In this document: one piece after another, positions 1 to 6,455 of the stretch
Layout of the letters: every line of letters starts with the position of its first letter
Numbering within the stretch: the first letter of the stretch is position 1
Source of the DNA: Candidatus Peregrinibacteria bacterium UBA1369
GTDB taxonomy: Bacteria > Patescibacteriota > Gracilibacteria > UBA1369
Direction of reading: 5' to 3'
Length of the DNA: 21,876 bases
Assembly (NCBI GenBank): GCA_002305925.1
Contig: DBRL01000010.1
Span: forward strand, 157,583-179,458
The notes under the pieces: generated by a model
The model's input: only the letters and a program-made list of their open reading frames with translations
Databases searched by the model: none
What the model was told of the DNA's origin: nothing
Position numbers and translations under genes: made by a program

Positions 1-182
1 GGGTGGGATTGGAACTGAAGGATGCTATCAATCCGGCCAAGGTGGAGAGTATCGTGATGTCCTACCAGGAAAAATACATGTCGGACAAAAATTTTGAGGA
101 CGTCAAATCACTGAAAAATCTGCTTGGCGAAATGATCAAGAAACATGCCCAGGAGATGAAGCAGATAGAAGTTGATTTTTAG
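1..182 (+). CDS. C-terminal end of an unidentified protein (partial)
   Basis: An open frame runs in from the left edge (first full codon at 3) and ends at TAG 180-182, giving about 59 residues. The visible part is charged and probably helical, with repeated Lys/Glu and no membrane segment; it ends MKQIEVDF. It has no resemblance that I can see to the end of GatA or GatC, although gatB lies downstream. Only three bases separate its stop from the ATG of the next gene, so the two are probably in one operon. I do not recognise the family; the missing N-terminus would be needed to name it. Confidence 0.6.
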   Translation, partial: VGLELKDAINPAKVESIVMSYQEKYMSDKNFEDVKSLKNLLGEMIKKHAQEMKQIEVDF

Positions 183-185
183 CAT

Positions 186-581
186 ATGGAATATCTGCTT
201 TTTATTATTGTTCTGCTGGTGGTGGCGCTGGTTTTGCTCCAGTATTGGCTAAAGCGCGCGCGCAGTGGAAGGTGGACCGCGGCAGATCGCAAGTTTTTTG
301 TCGATAACTGGCGCAGGATTACTGCAAACGAGGATTTGCGGCATCGGGTGATGGACGCCGACAAATTGCTGGAACATTTCATGCGCAGGCGGGGATGGCA
401 GGGTAGTTTTGGAGAAATGCTCAAACGCAACGGACCTAAATTTACCGACTTAAACGGGCTTTGGCGGGCACATAAATTGCGCAACGGTCTGGCCCATCAA
501 TTGAACCTTTCACTTGGAGCCGGAGAGGCGGAGCAGGCGATCAGAGCTTTTCGGCGGGCCCTGAAGGATTTGGGGCTTTAA
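186..581 (+). CDS. Membrane-anchored small protein with HEPN-like RNGLAH motif
   Basis: A 131-residue protein. Residues 3-23 form one strongly hydrophobic segment followed by a basic stretch (KRARSGR), so the body (about 30-131) should lie in the cytoplasm. The body looks all-helical. Near residues 97-106 it reads HKLRNGLAHQ, an R-N-x3-H arrangement that fits the Rx4-6H motif of HEPN-fold RNases and nucleic-acid-binding proteins, in which a polar residue often follows the Arg. The length of the soluble part fits a single HEPN-type domain. The ATG at 186 follows the previous stop by three bases, and the gene ends 62 bases before the gatB ATG, so it is probably part of a gatB transcript. The family assignment is an inference from motif and helicity; nuclease activity is not shown. 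It could also be a non-catalytic helical domain. Confidence 0.75.
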   Translation: MEYLLFIIVLLVVALVLLQYWLKRARSGRWTAADRKFFVDNWRRITANEDLRHRVMDADKLLEHFMRRRGWQGSFGEMLKRNGPKFTDLNGLWRAHKLRNGLAHQLNLSLGAGEAEQAIRAFRRALKDLGL

Positions 582-643
582 AGCTGTTGAGCCGGAATTC
601 TTTTTCGTCTATGATGGCGCAGGTATTTTATTATGAAAACACA

Positions 644-2077
644 ATGGATCTGGAGGCCATAATCGGTCTGGAAATTCACGCGCAAATCGCCACCAAAAGC
701 AAAATCTTCTGTCCTTCCGGCGCCGAATATTTCGGTTGTGAGCCGAATGTCAATGTTGATCCGGTATGTCTGGGAATGCCCGGGCAGCTGCCGGTGCTCA
801 ATCAGGAGGCTTTGCTAAAGGGCATCAGGGCCGCACTCGCTCTCAATTGCCGCGTCAACAAATATTCGCATTTTGACCGCAAAAACTACTTCTATCCCGA
901 TTTGCCCAAAGGATACCAGATTTCACAGTTTGAATTTCCTTTGAGTGAGCATGGCTATCTGGAAATTACCCTGCCGATGGGTGGGAAGAAACGTATCGGT
1001 ATCACCAGACTGCATCTCGAGGAGGATGCCGGAAAACTGACTCATTTCAACGGAGGTACCCTGATTGATTTTAATCGTGCCGGTGTGGGTCTGATGGAAA
1101 TTGTCAGTGATCCGGATTTGCGTTCGCCCGAGGAGGCGGTGCTTTACGCCAAAGCCATTCAGCAGGTGATGCGCTATACCGAGGCCAGCGATGCGGATAT
1201 GGAAAAGGGGATGATGCGCTTTGATGCCAGTATATCGTTGCGTCCGCGCGGTGAAGAAAAACTCTATCCCCGCGCCGAGATCAAGAACCTCAACTCTTTC
1301 CGTTCCCTGGAAGCGGCGATACGCTATGAAATCGGACGACAAAAAATGCTTTGGGAAGAAGGTAAAGCTCCCGAACGCGACATTACCGTCGGCTATGATG
1401 ACACCACTGGCCACACCTATTTTATGCGCAACAAGGAGGGGTCTGATGATTACCGCTATTTTCCCGAGCCGGACCTGCCGCCGGTGATTCTGGAGGAATC
1501 CTTTCTCGAGGAGATAAGGGCCGCCATGCCGGAACTGCCGGAGGCCCGCTATCGCCGCTATCTGGACCAGGACGGTTTGAGTGAGGCCGAGGCGCTCTTT
1601 TTACTCGACGACCGTGATCTGGCCTTTTATTACGATGAGGTGCGCGATAAAAGCGGCGATGCCAAACGTGCTGCCAGCTTTGTACTCTCGATACTGGTGG
1701 GTCGATTGAAGAAGGATGGTCTGATGCTAAAGGAGTGTCGTATTTCAGCTGGCCAGCTTGCCGAATTGATTGGTCAGGTGGCGGGCGGGAAAATTTCGAT
1801 GAATATTGCCAAGGGTGAGGTCTTTGAGGAAATGTATTTGTCCGGCCGTTCCGCAGAGGAAATAATCGCTGAAAAAGGTTTGGCGACAATTGCCGACAGT
1901 GCCGAGCTGGAAAAAATCTGCCGGCAAGTGGTTGCGGAAAATCAAAAAACGGTGCAAGATTACATGGGGGGCAAAGACAACGCTTTCAAGGCCCTGGTTG
2001 GTCAGGTGATGAAGGCCACCCGGGGACAGGCCAATCCCGAGCTGGTCAATCAAACATTAAAAAATCTCTTAAAATAA
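644..2077 (+). CDS. gatB: Aspartyl/glutamyl-tRNA(Asn/Gln) amidotransferase subunit B
   Basis: GatB is the tRNA-binding and kinase subunit of GatCAB. It activates mischarged Glu-tRNA(Gln) or Asp-tRNA(Asn) so that ammonia made by GatA can amidate it. The 477-residue product shows the family signature from the start (IGLEIHAQ), then DRKNYFYPDLPKGYQ, DFNRAGVGLMEIVSDPDLRS, the ISLRPRGEE/AEIKNLNS block and DYRYFPEPDLPP. The C-terminal tail domain follows with MNIAKGEVFEEM and a GQANPELVNQTL end. The frame stays open back to a TTG at 587 and has ATGs at 611 and 614. I chose ATG 644 because it gives the usual family length and puts IGLEIH near residue 6; no good ribosome site supports any choice. gatA and gatC are not in the window, so the operon is split or they lie elsewhere. 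Confidence 0.96.
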   Translation: MDLEAIIGLEIHAQIATKSKIFCPSGAEYFGCEPNVNVDPVCLGMPGQLPVLNQEALLKGIRAALALNCRVNKYSHFDRKNYFYPDLPKGYQISQFEFPLSEHGYLEITLPMGGKKRIGITRLHLEEDAGKLTHFNGGTLIDFNRAGVGLMEIVSDPDLRSPEEAVLYAKAIQQVMRYTEASDADMEKGMMRFDASISLRPRGEEKLYPRAEIKNLNSFRSLEAAIRYEIGRQKMLWEEGKAPERDITVGYDDTTGHTYFMRNKEGSDDYRYFPEPDLPPVILEESFLEEIRAAMPELPEARYRRYLDQDGLSEAEALFLLDDRDLAFYYDEVRDKSGDAKRAASFVLSILVGRLKKDGLMLKECRISAGQLAELIGQVAGGKISMNIAKGEVFEEMYLSGRSAEEIIAEKGLATIADSAELEKICRQVVAENQKTVQDYMGGKDNAFKALVGQVMKATRGQANPELVNQTLKNLLK

Positions 2078-2083
2078 ATAAAA

Positions 2084-2476
2084 ATGACTTCACTTGATTT
2101 TCTCTATATCGCTTTGGGTGGAGGTTTCGTACTGTTGGTTATTTTTCTCTGCGTGATGCTTTTGCACCTGACTTTGGTACTGCGGGACGTGACCAAGGTG
2201 ACGGCAAATTTCACTGCCATTTCCGACCGACTGCGAGAAACCGTGCTGGAGCCAATGAAAACCCTTTCGGAAATGACGGCGGGGTTGGGGTTTGTGCACG
2301 ATTTAATTGAAAAAATTCGCCGGCGCGCCGCGGAGGCTGCAGCAGAGGAGGATTTAGAACAGCAAATGGAGGCCGAATGTGGTGAGTGCAGAAAGCCGGC
2401 CAGGGAATCAAAAATGGAAAACAAAAGAACAGCCCAAAAAACCGGAATATTTTCGGTCAAGAAAGTTGGTAAATAG
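2084..2476 (+). CDS. Small membrane-anchored protein, DUF948-like layout
   Basis: A 130-residue protein starting six bases after the gatB stop, so it is probably translated from the gatB message. Residues 6-34 form a long hydrophobic segment. A helical region with regularly spaced hydrophobic residues follows (about 35-80), then a basic patch (KIRRRAAE), an acidic stretch with two Cys (EAECGEC, near 116), and a Lys-rich tail. The layout of one N-terminal membrane helix followed by an amphipathic helix resembles DUF948/YtxH-type proteins, but I see no diagnostic motif. Function unknown. Its link to gatB is only positional. Confidence 0.7.
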   Translation: MTSLDFLYIALGGGFVLLVIFLCVMLLHLTLVLRDVTKVTANFTAISDRLRETVLEPMKTLSEMTAGLGFVHDLIEKIRRRAAEAAAEEDLEQQMEAECGECRKPARESKMENKRTAQKTGIFSVKKVGK

Positions 2477-2522
2477 GATTTGTCCTATGCTGGAGTGAGA
2501 CCAAACTTGATATATGTAAAAA

Positions 2523-2551
2523 TTGCTGTAAAGTATAAACCTGCTTATAAT
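2523..2551 (+). promoter_or_regulatory. Probable sigma70-type promoter for the gene at 2579
   Basis: A perfect TATAAT lies at 2546-2551, preceded by TTGCTG at 2523-2528 with a 17-base spacer. The -35 matches consensus only in TTG. It lies in the 102-base AT-rich gap after the gatB-linked gene, and the expected start near 2558 leaves a leader of about 20 bases. A second possible -10 (TATAAA, 2534-2539) is less well placed. Confidence 0.55.
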
Positions 2552-2578
2552 TGCTAACGCAGTTTTCTTAATTAAGTC

Positions 2579-3055
2579 ATGGGCAGATTGTTAGATACAT
2601 TTTTACAGCTGCTATTTGTCGCCGGGATTATTGTTGTGGTGCTGTTGCTTTATTTTACGCGGATTGCCCCGCTCAGGGCCGATAATGCTGCCGATGGGCT
2701 GACCAATGAGGCCAGGGACGGAGAACAGTATGCTGATTTGCAGACGGTTTATCAGTTTGAGCAGGAGGAACGAAGGCTGCGTACGCGGATTGGGCTGTTG
2801 CGCGCGGAATATGCCGCCGCCGTGACGGATTATGCCGGGGAAAGAAAGTTGATTGAGAGTTCCGCGCTGATTTCCGAGCTGGAAAAAAGGGAAAAATTGA
2901 GCGTGTTGCAGTCCGTCTATCCCGATAGTTATTTTGCCAGAAAACTGGAGCTGATTGATCAGGAACAGGCGCAATTGGAACGGCTGCTTAGTGAAAAATG
3001 CAAAAAATACTGTCTGCCGGATGATTTGCCGGCGGGGCCAGTCGGTGTCCGATAA
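2579..3055 (+). CDS. Membrane-anchored coiled-coil protein of unknown function
   Basis: A 158-residue protein. Residues 8-28 form a single hydrophobic helix (LLFVAGIIVVVLLLYF) with no cleavage site, so it should be a membrane anchor. Residues about 50-140 are rich in Glu, Arg, Leu and Gln in a heptad-like pattern and probably form a coiled coil. The C-terminus carries two Cys (KCKKYCLPDD, near 140-149) and a Pro/Gly-rich end. The overall plan resembles FtsB/FtsL-like or septum-formation-initiator-like proteins in topology only; I see no family motif. ATG 2579 is the first start after the promoter. Its stop is eight bases from the stop of the convergent glycosyltransferase gene. Confidence 0.7.
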   Translation: MGRLLDTFLQLLFVAGIIVVVLLLYFTRIAPLRADNAADGLTNEARDGEQYADLQTVYQFEQEERRLRTRIGLLRAEYAAAVTDYAGERKLIESSALISELEKREKLSVLQSVYPDSYFARKLELIDQEQAQLERLLSEKCKKYCLPDDLPAGPVGVR

Positions 3056-3063
3056 AGTTTCCA

Positions 3064-3909
3064 TTATTTCTTCTCTGCAATTCGTTTTTTGATGATGGTG
3101 GAAGGAAAAACCACCAGGGCGTTAAAGATTCTTTTCAACCGTTTTCGTGGCTGGCGATAGAGACGGTATAGCCACTCCAGCCCGGTTTTGCGCATCCAGA
3201 GGGGCGCGCGTGGCATGATACCAGCGATGAAGTCAAAGGTCCCCCCTACTCCCATGGCGATTTTTACATGCTGCAGTTGGGGCAGGTTTTCGGCCAGCCA
3301 GATTTCCTGTGCCGGCGCGCCAAAAGCCACCAGCAGGATTTTGGCCCCCGATTTGTTGATTTCCTTCACGGCGGAGGCAGAGTCGGCAGGGCAGTCGAGA
3401 TGCCCGGATATGATCAGGGCGGGGTTAAGCTGTAGCAATTTGCGGGCGGCCAGGGTGGCGGTATTGGAGGCCAGACCCAGGCTATTGCCAAGCAGAAAAA
3501 CACCCTGACGGCAGAGCTGCGGATCCAGACAGATTTGCATGCTCAGATCGGAGCCGTGGATGGCTTTGGAAAAAGGTTTGTCAGAGTTTTTACGGCGGAA
3601 AGCAAAGGCGAGAAGGCTGATCACTCCCCAGATTGCCAGCAGCATTTTGGATCGGATCTTGCGGGATGTCCGCAGATAGTAATTGGCCCAGATGATGCCG
3701 TTGCCGTCGGGGATATTGAAGCTTTGTCCTGAAATGATTTGTTTCAATTTCCCGTTGTTGATGGCGGCCAGTAGAATTTCCGGGTTGGGCGTGGCCAGGA
3801 AAAGCTGTTCGGGCTGAGCACGCGCACAATGTTCCTGCAGCAGACCCAGGATTTCGGCTTCGCTCAGTCCGGTAAAAGGAATATCCAGTATTTTGTATTT
3901 TTCACTCAT
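3064..3909 (-). CDS. WecG/TagA/CpsF-family glycosyltransferase
   Basis: This family (GT26) transfers N-acetylmannosamine or a related sugar to a lipid-linked acceptor on the inner face of the membrane, in teichoic acid, enterobacterial common antigen or capsule synthesis. The 281-residue product shows LFLATPNPEIL (about 36-46) and FNIPDGNGIIWA (about 64-75), which carries the conserved Asp. It also has GVFLLGNSLG, ILLVAFGAPAQEIWL, and the C-terminal GVGGTFDFIAG...PLWMRKTGLEWLYRL block typical of the family. It is about 35 residues longer than WecG or TagA. The excess is a hydrophobic stretch at about 86-104 between the Asp motif and the GSDL motif, which could touch or cross the membrane. Its first eight bases overlap the end of the upstream methyltransferase gene, so translation is probably coupled. 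No other polysaccharide genes are nearby, so the substrate cannot be named. Confidence 0.9.
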   Translation of the reverse strand: MSEKYKILDIPFTGLSEAEILGLLQEHCARAQPEQLFLATPNPEILLAAINNGKLKQIISGQSFNIPDGNGIIWANYYLRTSRKIRSKMLLAIWGVISLLAFAFRRKNSDKPFSKAIHGSDLSMQICLDPQLCRQGVFLLGNSLGLASNTATLAARKLLQLNPALIISGHLDCPADSASAVKEINKSGAKILLVAFGAPAQEIWLAENLPQLQHVKIAMGVGGTFDFIAGIMPRAPLWMRKTGLEWLYRLYRQPRKRLKRIFNALVVFPSTIIKKRIAEKK

Positions 3910-4636
3910 GGCGGCGGGCGATCAGGATTTGGTTGTGCGATTGGAGAAACGGTAATTTCAGGCCTTTTTTTACTGAATATCGTTCAATTATTTCCAAGCC
4001 CGAACGGCGGACAAGTTCGCTAAGCTCGCCGGGCAGAAAACTGTGGTAGTAGCGTTTGCTGAGGGTTTTTCCACGGTTGTTTTTCCAGGGGATGAAGAGA
4101 TCGTTGGGAGCGTATGAGCCGAAGGTGAAGATAAATCTACCCCAGGCGGCCAGATTGGCTTGCCAGTATTTCCATTGCCAGAGATTCCAGACGGTCAAAA
4201 TCAGCAGTCCTCCGGGCTTGAGAACGCGTTTCATCTCCTGCAGCGCCTCCAGACGCAGACGGCGCGATGGAATGTGGTGAAAGGCGGCGATGTTGAAAAG
4301 CAGATCAACCTGTCCATCGTCCACGGGGATTTGCAGCTGGTCTCCGGGCAAAAAGAGATTGCGGGGAAAGAGCTGATGGGCTTTTTCCAGCAGCGCGGTG
4401 CTGTTGTCAATGCCGATATAGCGAAAAGTTTCGCCCAAAAAATATTGATCCAAAAAATTGATCAGTCTGCCGTTACCGCAGCCCAAATCAACTATTTCCG
4501 AATTGGCGAAGAGATATTTTTTGAAAAATTTGAATTCCTCCCAACCATAGCGCCGGGTATCGGAAAACTCGTGCCCGATGCGGTGATAGGAATCCCGGAC
4601 TTGCCGGAGAATTTTTTGTGCCGTTGAAGCTCTCAC
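3902..4636 (-). CDS. Trm9/ALKBH8-like SAM-dependent methyltransferase
   Basis: A 244-residue class I methyltransferase with motif I VDLGCGNGR (49-57) and an acidic residue ending strand 2 (GIDNS, D77). Beyond the common fold it shares blocks with the Trm9/ALKBH8 methyltransferases that convert cm5U34 to mcm5U34 in eukaryotic tRNA. These are an N-terminal IGHEFSDTR..GW (about 20-32), AAFHHIPSRRLRLEALQE (about 117-134), LTVWNLWQ (147-154), NDLFIPW (178-184) and KRYYHSFLPGEL (194-205). These correspond to HFSxTR..PW, HHxxxxxRR, YxWxxEQ, QDVxVPW and RYYHxxxxGEL in the eukaryotic enzymes as I recall them. The start is GTG 4636, the first possible start after an in-frame stop. The elp3 gene is head-to-head 72 bases away and would make the expected substrate. 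Methyltransferase identity is firm; substrate is inferred. Confidence 0.88.
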   Translation of the reverse strand: MRASTAQKILRQVRDSYHRIGHEFSDTRRYGWEEFKFFKKYLFANSEIVDLGCGNGRLINFLDQYFLGETFRYIGIDNSTALLEKAHQLFPRNLFLPGDQLQIPVDDGQVDLLFNIAAFHHIPSRRLRLEALQEMKRVLKPGGLLILTVWNLWQWKYWQANLAAWGRFIFTFGSYAPNDLFIPWKNNRGKTLSKRYYHSFLPGELSELVRRSGLEIIERYSVKKGLKLPFLQSHNQILIARRHE

Positions 4637-4708
4637 GAAAAGCGCTCAAATAATTGATTTTTTGCCTGATTTAATTTATCAGTAATTATCAAATAAGCAA
4701 AGTCAAGC
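4637..4708. promoter_or_regulatory. Divergent promoter region between the methyltransferase gene and elp3
   Basis: This 72-base AT-rich gap must hold the start signals for both divergent genes. On the plus strand TTGCCT at 4662-4667 lies a normal distance from an AT-rich stretch around 4684-4690 that could serve as a weak -10. On the minus strand TTGATA reads from 4692 to 4687, but no good -10 follows at normal spacing. No ribosome-binding sequence is clear for either gene. The location is firm by exclusion; the individual boxes are weak. Confidence 0.35.
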
Positions 4709-6391
4709 TTGTCCTCAAAGAAGGCAAAATCAGGTCTGCGAAAGGATCAGGGAGCGGCCCGTTTTTTGGCCGATAATTACAGTTTGGACGAGCGGCAGGC
4801 CGGGCAGATCGCTAAATTGATCAATGAAGCTTTGGCCAGGGGAATTGCCGACCAGCAGGCTTTGCAAGGTCTGAAAAATTCTTACAGCGCACGTTTTTCG
4901 CTGCCTTCACTGAGCAATGTGATTATATTGGGACAGTACAATCGACTGGTGGCCGACGGGAAAATTGAGCCGAACCGTGATTTCCAGAGGCTGTTGCGCA
5001 AGCGGGGTGTGCGTTCGCGGTCGGGAATATGCAATGTTACCGTCTTGACCAAAGCTTTTCCCTGCCCCGGTCGCTGCATTTTTTGCCCCTCCGAGCCGAA
5101 AATGCCCAAGAGCTATCTCTCCAGCGAACCGGCGATGATGCGGGCGGTGCTGAACCGCTTTGACCCCTTTTTGCAGGTGCGCAACCGTTTGCAGTCGCTG
5201 CAGGCCACCGGACATTTCACCGATAAAATCGATCTGATCATCTCCGGCGGAACTTTTTCCTTTTATCCCAAGTCTTATCAAACCGCTTTTGTGCGAGGGG
5301 TTTTCAACGCACTCAATCACCCCTTGCCGGCCAGCCGTTCGCTGGCCGCGGCGCAGCTGCTAAATGAAACCGCCGCCAACCGCTGCATCGGCCTCAGTCT
5401 GGAAACCCGTCCCGACCTGATCACGGAAACCGAGCTGCGCCGCATGCGCCGGCTCGGGTGTACCCGCGTGGAAATCGGTGTGCAGAGCCTGAAGGACGAA
5501 GTCCTGGCGGCGAGCCGGCGCGGTCACGGCGTGGCCGAAGTGAAAAGGGCGATGCGGCTTCTCAAGGATTCCGCTTTCAAGGTCAATGCCCATATGATGC
5601 CTAATCTGCCGGGGGCCACGCCGGAGGGAGATTTGGCCGATATGAGAGAGCTGTTTGAGAATCCTGATTATCGTCCCGACTGGTTGAAGGTCTATCCCTG
5701 TATGGTGGTGCCCTGGTCTGAACTGGAAGGAATACATCGTCGCGGTCTTTATCACAGTTATGATGATGCCACACTAATTGACCTGCTGGTGGAAATGCAC
5801 AGGATATGGCCTGAATATGTGCGAGTCACCAGAATTTATCGTGATATACCGGCCGATTTTGTGCTGTCCGGCTCCAAACTTTCCAATCTGCGACAGGTAG
5901 TGGAGCGTCGCCTGCAGGAGCAGGGGATTCGGCCAAGGGAAATACGCAGCCGGGAAATTCGTGATCTTTTATTTACGGCGGAGGATCTGGTGATGAAAAA
6001 ACTGGAGTTTGCCGCCTCCGGAGGGCAGGAGTTTTTTCTTTCTTTTGAAGACGGACGGCAGGATAAACTGTGCGCGCTGCTGCGATTAAGGTTTTCTTCA
6101 TGTTCATTGTCAGGAAAGCCCCATTTTATCAAAGAATTGGAGGGGGCCGCTCTGATCCGAGAAGTACATACCTATGGAGAGCAGGTGGCGATAGACCGGC
6201 GCGATCGTACCGCCTCGCAGCATTTGGGTCTGGGCAGAAGGCTTTTGGAGGAGGCGGAAAGAATTTCCCTCGCCGCCGGTTACAGAAAAATCGCCGTCAT
6301 ATCAGGTATCGGTGTGCGCGAATATTACAAAAAAATGGGTTACCGTCTGGAAGGTACTTATATGATCAAAAATCTGCATCGGCAGATTTGA
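4709..6391 (+). CDS. elp3: Elp3-type tRNA U34 carboxymethyltransferase (radical SAM + GNAT)
   Basis: Elp3 makes 5-carboxymethyluridine (or the carbamoylmethyl form) at tRNA wobble position 34 from acetyl-CoA and SAM. The 560-residue product has a radical-SAM domain (about 105-350) with cluster cysteines CPGRCIFC (C119, C123, C126). GHFTDKIDLIISGGTFSFYP and LETRPDLIT follow, then RLGCTRVEIGVQS, MMPNLPGATPEGD and the DWLKVYPCMV segment. The C-terminal GNAT domain (about 475-560) ends with the Elp3 signature ALIREVHTYG, QHLGLGRRLLEEAER, IAVISGIGVREYYKKMGY. The loop after the cysteines (CPSEPKMPKSYLSSEP) differs from the eukaryotic CPGGPDSDF form and looks like the CPR bacterial type. No ATG precedes residue 130, and an in-frame TAA at 4694 limits the start, so TTG 4709 is the likely start. 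It is a stand-alone Elp3: no Elongator partners are present. The divergent neighbour is a Trm9-like methyltransferase. Confidence 0.95.
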   Translation: MSSKKAKSGLRKDQGAARFLADNYSLDERQAGQIAKLINEALARGIADQQALQGLKNSYSARFSLPSLSNVIILGQYNRLVADGKIEPNRDFQRLLRKRGVRSRSGICNVTVLTKAFPCPGRCIFCPSEPKMPKSYLSSEPAMMRAVLNRFDPFLQVRNRLQSLQATGHFTDKIDLIISGGTFSFYPKSYQTAFVRGVFNALNHPLPASRSLAAAQLLNETAANRCIGLSLETRPDLITETELRRMRRLGCTRVEIGVQSLKDEVLAASRRGHGVAEVKRAMRLLKDSAFKVNAHMMPNLPGATPEGDLADMRELFENPDYRPDWLKVYPCMVVPWSELEGIHRRGLYHSYDDATLIDLLVEMHRIWPEYVRVTRIYRDIPADFVLSGSKLSNLRQVVERRLQEQGIRPREIRSREIRDLLFTAEDLVMKKLEFAASGGQEFFLSFEDGRQDKLCALLRLRFSSCSLSGKPHFIKELEGAALIREVHTYGEQVAIDRRDRTASQHLGLGRRLLEEAERISLAAGYRKIAVISGIGVREYYKKMGYRLEGTYMIKNLHRQI

Positions 6392-6405
6392 TTCCAGTTG
6401 ACAGT

Positions 6406-6433
6406 TTGAGAAAATATTTGCCTATGCTATAAT
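6406..6433 (+). promoter_or_regulatory. Strong sigma70-type promoter with extended -10
   Basis: TTGAGA at 6406-6411, a 16-base spacer, then TATAAT at 6428-6433 preceded by TG at 6425-6426 (extended -10). A consensus TTGACA also occurs at 6398-6403 but is too far from the TATAAT; it could pair with TATGCT at 6423-6428 (19-base spacer). The predicted start near 6440 leaves a leader of about 16 bases before ATG 6456. It is one of the best promoters in the window and serves the unknown 553-residue gene. Confidence 0.72.
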
Positions 6434-6455
6434 ATAGACAAATAAAAAGCAAAAG

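Noticed and set aside
587..643. Extended N-terminus of gatB from TTG 587 or ATG 611
   Set aside because: GatB proteins begin a few residues before IGLEIH; ATG 644 gives the normal length and the upstream residues have no family counterpart.
2478..2493. Small hairpin AGGA...TCCT after the gene at 2084-2476 as a terminator
   Set aside because: The stem is four pairs and no T tract follows.
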